Source: a bacterium (GTDB taxonomy: Bacteria; Elusimicrobiota; Elusimicrobia; Elusimicrobiales; UBA9959). Taken from it: a DNA stretch of 17,447 nucleotides. The stretch is from NCBI GenBank assembly GCA_021845705.1, contig JAJZVJ010000012.1:1-17447 (forward strand). Reading direction: 5' to 3'. Shown piece by piece: positions 1-6,402 of this stretch; within the stretch, counting starts at the first letter, position 1, and each line of letters begins with the position of its first letter. Made by a program: the position numbers and the translations under genes. A model generated the notes under the pieces. It worked only from the letters and a program-made list of their open reading frames with translations, did no database searches and was not told where the DNA came from.

Positions 1-47
1 CCGAGCAGCAGCGGGCGTATAGTTTACTGGAGAAAATCGTGGTGTAG
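1..47 (+). CDS. C-terminal tail of a plus-strand gene (partial)
   Basis: The frame starting at base 3 reads EQQRAYSLLEKIVV and then a TAG stop at 45-47. The short tail is helical and charged, as expected for the end of a real protein, while the opposite strand over the same bases reads an unlikely Ser/Tyr/Cys-rich sequence. Only 14 residues are visible, so no family can be named. If real, it is convergent with the zinc protease gene to its right. Confidence 0.35.
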   Translation, partial: EQQRAYSLLEKIVV

Positions 48-469
48 GCAGAACGGCGAATATGGATTTGGAAAATTATGCTGGATTTTTCAGTAGATAT
101 CACTTGGACTACTGGGGGGAACTTCAGTTTAATCAATTCCTCGTCGCTGATGCCGAAATGGTGGGCTATCTCGTGGATCATGGTACGGCGGACCCGCTGC
201 TCCACTTCCTCCTCGTCGCGGCACAAAGACTCTATATTGTTCTTGAACAGCGTGATCTTGTCGGGCATCGCCCCGCTGTAGGCCTGCCCGCGGTCCGTAA
301 GCGGGATCCCCTCATAAAGACCGAGCAGCCCGCGGCCGAACCGCCTCTCCTGCGCCTTATCCGGGGCGGGCTTAACTATCACGACCACATTATCCAGCCG
401 CCCGCGGAATTCCCCGGGCAGCCCCTTTATAGCCTTTGCGGCGAGTTCCTCGAATTTTTCAATGGTCAT
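1..469 (-). CDS. Minimal zinc metalloprotease (Zincin_1 / DUF1025 type); end unresolved
   Basis: The protein starts at ATG 469-467 and reads MTIEKFEELAAKAIKGLP, with the zinc-binding motif HEIAHHFG at residues 99-106 (HExxH: two histidine ligands plus the catalytic Glu), followed by ISDEELIKLK. This matches the small single-domain predicted metallopeptidases of the Zincin_1 family, usually about 110-130 residues, cytosolic and of unknown substrate. The domain ends near residue 116 (about base 122). Beyond that the same frame stays open to the left edge with low-quality sequence (Ser, Ile, Cys rich). A one-base shift in the C6 run (plus-strand G at 114-119) would instead end the protein as FPPSSPSDIY and a stop near base 81-86. 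The true 3' end is therefore uncertain. No strong Shine-Dalgarno is visible ahead of the start. Confidence 0.75.
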   Translation of the reverse strand, partial: MTIEKFEELAAKAIKGLPGEFRGRLDNVVVIVKPAPDKAQERRFGRGLLGLYEGIPLTDRGQAYSGAMPDKITLFKNNIESLCRDEEEVEQRVRRTMIHEIAHHFGISDEELIKLKFPPVVQVISTEKSSIIFQIHIRRSAYTTIFSSKLYARCCS

Positions 470-554
470 AAGGGTGAACGGAGAGGGAATCCGGGGCCGA
501 GCGAAGCGGGACAGTGCTTGTCGGGAGTCCGGGAGAAGAAGAAGTCCCCCGGAG

Positions 555-570
555 TTGCGGTCCACCGCAA
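555..570. other. Hairpin in the 470-586 gap
   Basis: TTGCGG (555-560) and CCGCAA (565-570) form a perfect 6-bp stem with a TCCA loop, just past the stop of the EamA gene on the minus strand. No T-run follows on either strand, so it is not a canonical intrinsic terminator. It may act as a 3'-end-stabilising hairpin. Nothing else is seen in this gap. Confidence 0.35.
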
Positions 571-586
571 TTCGCCCGCCAACCCC

Positions 587-1015
587 TTATTTCGAAATGA
601 AGTATATACCGCCAGACAGGAGCATTGTCCCTATGAACTTGTTCAGCGTAAAGCTCTCGCCCAGGAACAGGAGCGCAAGCACGAAGGTGACAAAGGGATA
701 GGTGGAAGCGAGCGGGACTATTTTGGTGGCCTCTCCTCCCGAAAGGGCTTTGAGATAAAAGAACACACCGCCCATGGACACTATAACGCTGAGCATGACG
801 CAGATCGGCCCCATCTTGTCGGAGCCCAGCAGCGACTGTCTGGTCTGCTGGTACTTCCAGAGCACCAGCGGGGTGAATAGGGCTATCAGGAACAGCGAGC
901 GCACATAGAACGCCCCTGACGGGTCCATATGCCTGAGGCTTACTTTATCAAAGAACGCGCCGAGCCCCCAGCCGAGGACGGCGAGCAGCAGGAAAATTAT
1001 GGCCGGCAGTTCCAT
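587..1015 (-). CDS. Half-size EamA/DMT-family transporter
   Basis: This 142-residue integral membrane protein has about five hydrophobic helices (roughly residues 3-21, 37-53, 69-87, 98-117 and 122-140). It carries the EamA ending, here FLGESFTLNKFIGTMLLSGG, where the family usually shows a LGE...iG..lI..G pattern. Full drug/metabolite transporters have two EamA repeats and about 300 residues. A single repeat suggests it works as a homo- or heterodimer, as in EmrE-like or paired DMT proteins. No second half lies in the window. Its ATG shares one base with the TGA of the TPR gene upstream (TGATG at 1017-1013), so translation is probably coupled and it is the last gene of the run. The substrate is unknown. 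Confidence 0.85.
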   Translation of the reverse strand: MELPAIIFLLLAVLGWGLGAFFDKVSLRHMDPSGAFYVRSLFLIALFTPLVLWKYQQTRQSLLGSDKMGPICVMLSVIVSMGGVFFYLKALSGGEATKIVPLASTYPFVTFVLALLFLGESFTLNKFIGTMLLSGGIYFISK

Positions 1016-2211
1016 CAGGGCGGGGGCAGGGAACCCGGCAGGTCCGCTTCCAGAAAAGGCTTCTTAAGGTAATCGGAAATAGAATCCGAAAAACCCCACT
1101 CGTCCTTATAAGACCTGGCTTCCTTGTAAAAGCCGACCGCTTTGTCGCGCGCGCCCTTCAGGTCATAAACGTTGCCGAGCCGCACTATGGCCCATACGCC
1201 CCAGCGCGCCGGGTGCGCGGCGGGGTCGTCTTTCAGCGTGGCCGCGGCCCTGGCGAAATAATCGGCCGCCTCGTCGTATTTTTTCTCCACCAGGTAAGTG
1301 GTGCCTATCGCGGTCAGCACGCGCGGCAGGTAGCGCTTGCGGTAGTTCGGCTTGCCGTCGTTGACGGCCTTTAGATAGTCCAGGGCTTCCTTCCGGCATT
1401 CCCCGTATTTCCCGTCCTCGAACAGGGAGACTATCTCCACAAAATGCATCTGCGGGTGCGAGGGGAACTGTTCGCGCAGTTCCCTCGACCATTTTAACGC
1501 AAGGTCCGGGTTGGCGTACTTGCTGCCGGTCTGCGTGTAGATCTCTATAAGCAGGAGCTTGGCGCCGAGGGCGTTGAAATAACCCTTTTCCCTGCAGATA
1601 TTCAGGTACTCCAGCCCCTTCACTGCGTCGCCGCGGACAAGGATGGAAGCCAGGAGCTTTACCACCCCCGGCAGCGTGCCGGTATAATACTCGTACATCC
1701 CGAGCCCGAGGTAGGCGTCGTAAAGCCCGGGGTCTATCTTAAGCGAGCGGCGGGTACTCGCGATAGCCTTCTTGCCGTCGAAGTAGGCCTTCAGCCAGCG
1801 GTGCTGCTGCACGGCGAGCCTCGCGCGCAGGCCGTAAATGCCGCCCATGCACAGGTAAGCGTTGGCGTCGCCGGGATGTTTCTTTACCCAGGCCTGGGCG
1901 ATATCCACGGCATGGTCCGTCTGTTCGGCGTAAGCCTTGGCCAGTACCGGGTCTGATTCGTCCTCAAGATATTCCAAAGTAGCCCAGGTAGCCATGGCCA
2001 TACCGAAATTAGGGTACGGATTATCGGGATATTTGGCCAGCGCCTCCTGGAAATATTTCTTCGCGCCGGGGATATCTACGGCGTAGATGGCGTCTATTCC
2101 CTTCTTGGAAAGCTCGCGCAGGTCCTCGGGCATGGGCTCGCTTTTAGGGGTTGAGGCAAGCGCCGCCGAGGAACAGACCGCCAAGGCCGCGGCGAGCATT
2201 AATTTCCTCAT
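1015..2211 (-). CDS. Secreted TPR-repeat protein
   Basis: This 398-residue protein starts with a signal peptide (MRKLMLAAALAVCSSAALAS, cleavage near residue 20). The rest is helical and contains tetratricopeptide-like repeats. One is near residues 34-65 (GIDAIYAVDIPGAKKYFQEALAKYPDNPYP). Others are around residues 110-125, 165-180 (SLKIDPGLYDAYLGLGMYEYY), 305-325 (LVEKKYDEAADYFARAAATL) and 345-365. TPR arrays bind other proteins, so a periplasmic scaffold role is inferred; no catalytic motif is seen. Its start overlaps the serS stop by four bases (ATGA, 2211-2208) and its stop overlaps the EamA start by one base, placing it inside the operon. Confidence 0.85.
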   Translation of the reverse strand: MRKLMLAAALAVCSSAALASTPKSEPMPEDLRELSKKGIDAIYAVDIPGAKKYFQEALAKYPDNPYPNFGMAMATWATLEYLEDESDPVLAKAYAEQTDHAVDIAQAWVKKHPGDANAYLCMGGIYGLRARLAVQQHRWLKAYFDGKKAIASTRRSLKIDPGLYDAYLGLGMYEYYTGTLPGVVKLLASILVRGDAVKGLEYLNICREKGYFNALGAKLLLIEIYTQTGSKYANPDLALKWSRELREQFPSHPQMHFVEIVSLFEDGKYGECRKEALDYLKAVNDGKPNYRKRYLPRVLTAIGTTYLVEKKYDEAADYFARAAATLKDDPAAHPARWGVWAIVRLGNVYDLKGARDKAVGFYKEARSYKDEWGFSDSISDYLKKPFLEADLPGSLPPP

Positions 2212-3476
2212 AACGATATTTTATCGGCTCCCAGATATTTGCGCAGGGCCTCGGGCACCGTAACGGAACCGTCCTCCTGCTGGAACTGCTCGAGTATGGC
2301 GGGGAACAGCCTGCTCGTGGCCAGGCAGGAGCCGTTAAGCGTATGCAGAAACTCGTTTTTGCCCGTATCGGCGCGTTTAAAGCGCATATTCCCGCGCCGC
2401 GCCTGGTAGTCGTGCGCGTTGGAGACGGAACTGACCTCCTTGTAGCCTTTCATACTGGGGATCCACACCTCGATATCATAGGTCCTGGCCATGGAGGCGC
2501 TGCAGTCCTTCGCGGCCAGCTTTACCAGCCGGTAATGCAGCCCCAGCCGCTGCATGACGGCCTCCACGTGGCCGACCATCTCGTCGAAAGCGGCCTGTGA
2601 GCCTTCGGGTTTGGCGAACTGTATCAGTTCGACCTTGTTGAACTGGTGGCCGCGTATCATGCCGCGTTCATTGGCGCCGTAGCCGCCGGCCTCCTTGCGG
2701 TAACAGGGAGTGTAGGCGAAATATTTCCTGGGCAGCTCGTCCTCCTTCAGCACCTCGTCGCGGTGCAGGCTGATAAGCGCGGTTTCGGCCGTAGGCAGGA
2801 GGAACTGCGGCTTCTCGCCGGGGCCGGAGAGCAGGAACACGTCGTCCTTGAACTTGGGGAACTGTCCGGCGGTGTAGCCGCACTCGTAATTAAGTATGTG
2901 CGGCGGCAGCGTGAAGGAATAGCCGTTGGCCAGGTGCGTCTCGACAAAAAGGTTCATCAGCGCCCATTCAAGGCGCGCGCCCAGGTCGCGGTAAACCCAG
3001 AAGCCGTTGCCGCCCAGCTTGGCGCCGCGTTCGTAGTCCACCAGGACGAGGTCTTTACAGATCTCGAGGTGCCCTTTCGCCTCGAAGCCGAATTCCGGCT
3101 TTTTGCCCCATTCGCGCAGGACGGAGTTGTTCTCCTTGCCGCCGGCGGCCACGTCGTCGGCCGGCATGTTGGGGAGTTCGGTCATCAGCCCGGCCAGCTC
3201 CGCCTCTACCGCGGCGGCTTCCGTGTCGAGGGCTTTCACCCTGGCGGAGAGCTCTTTCATCTCCGCGAAGACGGCCTGCTGCGCGGCCGCGTCGAGCTTT
3301 TTCACTCCGGCCGAGGCGGCGTTCTTCCTCATCTTAAGGCCGTCGGCCTCCACGATGATCTCCCGCCTTTTGCGGTCCAGCGCGAGCACCGGCTCCAGGT
3401 CCACCGAGTCAAGCCTTTTGAGCAGGGCGCGCCTGACTTTTTCGGCGTCGGTCCTGATGAGATTAATATCAAGCAT
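2208..3476 (-). CDS. serS: Seryl-tRNA synthetase
   Basis: SerRS charges tRNA-Ser with serine using ATP, in the cytosol. The 422-residue length is typical. Residues 1-100 form the N-terminal tRNA-binding region with a long antiparallel coiled coil (about 30-100). The class II core follows: the serine-binding TAE at 229-231, motif 2 at about 253-287 (YTPCYRKEAGG with Arg260 and Glu262, then RGMIRGHQFNKVE), the EVSSVSNAHDYQARR stretch at 347-361, and motif 3 with LNGSCLATSRL at 380-390 (Arg389). Several bacterial SerRS show SSCSN and NGSGLAVGR at the last two places, so this is a variant subtype with conserved key residues. A GGAG Shine-Dalgarno lies 7 bases before the ATG. It sits inside a run with signalling and exported proteins. 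Confidence 0.97.
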   Translation of the reverse strand: MLDINLIRTDAEKVRRALLKRLDSVDLEPVLALDRKRREIIVEADGLKMRKNAASAGVKKLDAAAQQAVFAEMKELSARVKALDTEAAAVEAELAGLMTELPNMPADDVAAGGKENNSVLREWGKKPEFGFEAKGHLEICKDLVLVDYERGAKLGGNGFWVYRDLGARLEWALMNLFVETHLANGYSFTLPPHILNYECGYTAGQFPKFKDDVFLLSGPGEKPQFLLPTAETALISLHRDEVLKEDELPRKYFAYTPCYRKEAGGYGANERGMIRGHQFNKVELIQFAKPEGSQAAFDEMVGHVEAVMQRLGLHYRLVKLAAKDCSASMARTYDIEVWIPSMKGYKEVSSVSNAHDYQARRGNMRFKRADTGKNEFLHTLNGSCLATSRLFPAILEQFQQEDGSVTVPEALRKYLGADKISL

Positions 3477-3492
3477 TGTAGGGCTCCGCAGT

Positions 3493-4035
3493 TTACGGGT
3501 TGAGGATATCGATGACTGATTCGCGGATTATGGACGCGGGCTCGTCGCCCTGGCGCGGGCTGAGCATAACTTCCATTTTCAGGGCCGTGGGCTCGAAGCC
3601 GCTGTTCCTGAGCCTGCCCAGCTGGGGCTGCAGTTCCAGGCGCAGGAACTTGGCCTGCCTTTCGGAGGACGGATTTATCTTGGAGACGCGGACCTCTTCC
3701 ACGAAGAACGGCACGCCCCAGAAAGCTTTCTCCGGCGCGTCGCCCTTCCTGAGCAGGCGCAGCCGCAGCGCGTAGCGCAGCACCAGCCCCTCCACCGTTT
3801 TGACCGACGGGTTCTTCAGCGTGACGATGGCGCGCAGACTGTCGGAAAACTTAACGTCCGGGGAAGCCCGCAGTTCCGTGACGGGGGCGAACGGCAGGCG
3901 GTTCTTCCCGGCCAGTTTGGAGATCTCCCAGTTAACCCCTGCTATCTCCACCTGGGAGAAAACCGGGGCCGCGGCGGCCAAAATAAAAAGAGCGCAGACG
4001 AGCAGGCGGGTTGCGAGGTTGATCCTCATATTCAT
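3493..4035 (-). CDS. Secreted protein of unknown function, beta-rich
   Basis: I do not recognise a named family. The preferred start is ATG 4035-4033 (MNMRINLATRLL), giving about 180 residues, with a GGAG ribosome site 4 bases upstream; a second in-frame ATG lies at 4029. The frame is open further upstream to 4146, but that extension overlaps the preceding gene and reads as low-complexity Arg/His/Ser sequence. Residues 5-28 form a signal peptide ending APVFSQ. The mature part alternates hydrophobic and polar residues (LRAIVTLKNPSVKTVEGLVL, then paired Arg/Leu strands), compatible with an Ig-like or NEW3-like beta-sandwich. It lies 29 bases after the CheC-like gene and 16 bases before serS, so it is part of the same operon. 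Confidence 0.75.
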   Translation of the reverse strand: MNMRINLATRLLVCALFILAAAAPVFSQVEIAGVNWEISKLAGKNRLPFAPVTELRASPDVKFSDSLRAIVTLKNPSVKTVEGLVLRYALRLRLLRKGDAPEKAFWGVPFFVEEVRVSKINPSSERQAKFLRLELQPQLGRLRNSGFEPTALKMEVMLSPRQGDEPASIIRESVIDILNP

Positions 4036-4064
4036 TGTTCTCCGTTCAAAGGAATATACTCCGG

Positions 4065-4655
4065 TCAAAGGGCGGCGCCAAGGGCCGCTTCCATGCTCTT
4101 CGGAATGATGGCCAGAACTTCGCTGCGGGTGACCTTGCCGTCGCACTGAAGGTCAAGGCCGACCGTTACAAGGCTGTGCTTGCCCGGGCCCAGCGAATCC
4201 CAAAGCGCCTCCAGCAGGAAACGGGGCTCACCCTGCACGCATTTCGGCGCGGTAGGCAGGAAGCCTTTCTTAAGGACGTTGGAAAGGGAGCTGATGAGCG
4301 CGTTCACTATGATATTGCCCAGTTCCGAGAGCAGAAGCTCCTGGGCCTGGTTCAGGCTGGGCAGCTTAGAGAAAGAAAAACCCAGGAAGCCGCGCGAGAG
4401 CGTCTCTATGTCGTCCGGGCGGAACACCACCATGGAGGTGAACGGGTATTCGCCGCGCACCTCGAAGTAGACGGCCGCCCCGGTGCCGCGGGTACCGGAA
4501 GAGTGTTCCTTGATGACCTCTTCCATACTGCGCATGGAAACCTTCGCGGCGGCTACGCTCCACTTCCCGGCCGAAATCCGCGAGAGCTTCGACACGCATT
4601 TCTCAAGGCTTGCCAAGGCTATACGTTCCAGGGTCTGGCTGGCTTTAGCGTCCAT
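4065..4655 (-). CDS. CheC/CheX-like phosphatase-family protein
   Basis: This 196-residue protein resembles CheC/CheX/FliY phosphatases, which dephosphorylate CheY-type regulators. The family signature is [DS]xxxExxN followed 22 residues later by Pro. Here Glu111 and Asn114 (SELGNIIVNA) are present and Pro137 falls at exactly the right distance, but the first position is Leu107. An N-terminal helix (LERIALASLEKCVSKLSRIS, residues 9-28) looks like a second, decayed copy: Ser6 and Glu10 are kept, and the Asn position is Ala13. Activity at the second site is plausible, since Glu and Asn are the catalytic pair, but it is not certain. Only one base separates its ATG from the TGA of the response regulator gene, which strongly suggests the two act as partners. 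Confidence 0.75.
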   Translation of the reverse strand: MDAKASQTLERIALASLEKCVSKLSRISAGKWSVAAAKVSMRSMEEVIKEHSSGTRGTGAAVYFEVRGEYPFTSMVVFRPDDIETLSRGFLGFSFSKLPSLNQAQELLLSELGNIIVNALISSLSNVLKKGFLPTAPKCVQGEPRFLLEALWDSLGPGKHSLVTVGLDLQCDGKVTRSEVLAIIPKSMEAALGAAL

Positions 4656-4656
4656 A

Positions 4657-5016
4657 TCAGGCTTTTACCAGGTTTTTCATAAGGGTTTTAAAATCGTCGA
4701 ACGAGAACGGTTTGCGCAGTATGGCGCTCACGCCCTTGTCCTTGAGGCGGCGGTCTATCTCGTCCTGTTCCACGGCGGTCAGGATGACCACCCGCACCGC
4801 GGGGTCGAGCGCCAGGAGGTCCTCGAGTATCTCGACGCCGGACTTGCCGGGCAATATAAGGTCCAGAAAGACCACGTCGGGCTTGAACTCCCCGAAATAT
4901 TTCACCGCGCCCTGCCCGTCCTCCGCTTCAGCCACCACTTCGTGGCCGAGTTTCTCCAGCAGCGACTTGATGGTATACCGCGTCAGCGCATTGTCTTCAA
5001 CCAGAAGTACTCTCAT
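4657..5016 (-). CDS. Single-domain response regulator (CheY-like)
   Basis: This 119-residue protein is a stand-alone receiver domain. The conserved pocket is complete: Glu7-Asp8, phospho-acceptor Asp52 (DVVFLDLILPGKSG), Thr80 (VVILTA) and Lys102 (RKPFS). There is no output domain, so it works through protein-protein contact. An AGGGGG ribosome site lies about 4 bases before the ATG. It is the first gene of the minus-strand run and is followed by the CheC-like gene, its likely phosphatase. No histidine kinase is in the window. Confidence 0.95.
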   Translation of the reverse strand: MRVLLVEDNALTRYTIKSLLEKLGHEVVAEAEDGQGAVKYFGEFKPDVVFLDLILPGKSGVEILEDLLALDPAVRVVILTAVEQDEIDRRLKDKGVSAILRKPFSFDDFKTLMKNLVKA

Positions 5017-5075
5017 TTTTCCCCCTGTGGACTACCGGGCCGAACAGCCCCCCGACCGTCCGAACCTACCGTCAG

Positions 5076-5108
5076 GGCCCTGCCCGGGCGGAACCCCGGG
5101 CCAGGGCC
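5076..5108 (-). terminator. Long GC hairpin downstream of metK
   Basis: GGCCCTGCCCGGG (5076-5088) pairs with CCCGGGCCAGGGCC (5095-5108) as a 13-bp stem with one bulged C and a 6-base loop. It lies 12 bases past the metK stop and about 60 bases before the response regulator gene. No T-run follows on the minus strand, so it is at best an atypical or partial terminator. No promoter is obvious between it and position 5016, so metK readthrough may feed the downstream operon. Confidence 0.5.
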
Positions 5109-5119
5109 TCCGGCGGTCT

Positions 5120-6316
5120 TCAGCAGCAGCAGGCGCACTCGTTCTTGGGCGCGCCGGCCGCTTTCTTTCTGAGCATGGCCGCCGCGTCGGTCTTTTCCCA
5201 CGTGAAGCCGGCCCGGCCGAAATGGCCGTAGGAGGCGGTCCTGCGGAAGATGGGCGCGCGCAGTTTAAGCGTCTTTATGATGCCGCGGGGCGTCAGGTCG
5301 AAGCCGGAGCGCACTATCTTGGAAAGCTTCTCGTCGGCTATCACGCCGGTGCCGTGGGTGTCCACGTACAGGCCCACCGGCTCGGCCACGCCTATGGCGT
5401 AGGCCAGCTGCACGGTGCACTCGCGGGCGAGCCTGGCCGCCACGATGTTCTTGGCGATATAGCGGGCCATGTAGGCCGCGCTGCGGTCCACCTTGGTGGA
5501 ATCCTTGCCGGAGAACGCGCCGCCGCCGTGCGGGGCCACGCCGCCGTAGGTGTCCACGATGATCTTGCGGCCGGTCACGCCGGTGTCGGACTGCGGGCCG
5601 CCCACCACGAACTTGCCGGTGGGGTTTATATAAACCTTGGTGTCCTTGTCCATCATCCTCTTGTCCACTACGGGGGTGATCACCGCCTCTATTATTTCCC
5701 TGCGGGACTTCTCGGTTATCTGGTGACCGGTCTTATCCAGGATCTCCTCGGTGTGCTGGGAAGATACGACGATGGTCTCGATGCGGGCCGGTTTCCCGTC
5801 GTGGTACTCCACGGTCACCTGGGTCTTGCCGTCGGGGCCGAGGTAGGGGAGAATACCTTTTTTGCGCACCTCGGCGAGGCGCATGCTGAGGCGCTGGGCG
5901 AGCTGGAGCGGCAGGGGCATAAGCTCGGGGGTCTCGTCGGAAGCGTAGCCGACCATCAGGCCCTGGTCGCCGGCGCCGCCGGTGTCCACGCCCTGGGCGA
6001 TGTCGGGCGACTGGCGGCCGATAACGTTGATGACGGCGCAGGTTTCGTAGTTGAAACCGTATTTGGAATGGGTGTAGCCGATCTCTTTGATGACCTGGCG
6101 GGCAAGAGCGTCCACGTCCACGTAGGTCTTGGTGGTTATTTCACCGCCCACCACCACCATGCCGCGGGTGATGAAGGTCTCGCAGGCTACGCGGCCGGCG
6201 GGGTCTTTCCTCATTATTTCGTCAAGGACCGCGTCCGAGATCTGGTCGCAAACCTTGTCCGGATGACCCTCGGTCACGGATTCCGAGCTGACATATCTCT
6301 TGCCTTTGAAGTTCAT
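5120..6316 (-). CDS. metK: S-adenosylmethionine synthase
   Basis: MetK joins methionine and ATP to make S-adenosylmethionine, releasing phosphate and diphosphate, as a cytosolic tetramer or dimer. All hallmarks are present: GHPDKVCDQISDA (17-29), GAGDQGLMVGYASDETPE (114-131), the phosphate loop GGGAFSGKDSTKVDRSAAY (264-282) and the C-terminal GHFGR..FTWEKTDAA (364-380). The protein has 398 residues. The family normally ends a few residues after WEKTD..LL, but this one carries about ten extra residues ending NECACCC, with Cys at 394, 396, 397 and 398. A strong AGGAGG ribosome site lies 8 bases before the ATG, and a TATAAT -10 box lies just upstream. Confidence 0.97.
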   Translation of the reverse strand: MNFKGKRYVSSESVTEGHPDKVCDQISDAVLDEIMRKDPAGRVACETFITRGMVVVGGEITTKTYVDVDALARQVIKEIGYTHSKYGFNYETCAVINVIGRQSPDIAQGVDTGGAGDQGLMVGYASDETPELMPLPLQLAQRLSMRLAEVRKKGILPYLGPDGKTQVTVEYHDGKPARIETIVVSSQHTEEILDKTGHQITEKSRREIIEAVITPVVDKRMMDKDTKVYINPTGKFVVGGPQSDTGVTGRKIIVDTYGGVAPHGGGAFSGKDSTKVDRSAAYMARYIAKNIVAARLARECTVQLAYAIGVAEPVGLYVDTHGTGVIADEKLSKIVRSGFDLTPRGIIKTLKLRAPIFRRTASYGHFGRAGFTWEKTDAAAMLRKKAAGAPKNECACCC

Positions 6317-6344
6317 GGTATTACCCTCCTGAGTTTATCTCCCG

Positions 6345-6350
6345 ATTATA
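6345..6350 (-). promoter_or_regulatory. metK promoter -10 box
   Basis: The minus strand reads TATAAT here, a perfect -10 box. It lies 28 bases before the metK ATG, with the AGGAGG ribosome site in between. No good TTGACA lies 16-18 bases upstream. The resulting leader of about 20 bases is too short for a SAM riboswitch. Confidence 0.6.
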
Positions 6351-6402
6351 CAAATTTACTCTCCCGTCAGTCCCGCGGCGGCCGGGGGCGCGCTATGCCG
6401 GC

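Noticed and set aside
62..880. 272-codon plus-strand open frame
   Set aside because: It is antisense to the zinc protease and the EamA gene, both supported by motifs. Its translation shows no family features.
4036..4146. 37-residue N-terminal extension of the secreted protein
   Set aside because: It would hide the signal peptide, it overlaps the CheC-like gene end, and a ribosome site precedes the internal ATG.
5013..5201. Small Arg-rich minus-strand frame between metK and the response regulator
   Set aside because: It overlaps both genes and the GC hairpin, has no ribosome site and reads as low-complexity sequence.
6317..6402. SAM riboswitch ahead of metK
   Set aside because: The -10 box is 28 bases from the start codon, leaving a leader of about 20 bases, too short for any known SAM riboswitch class.
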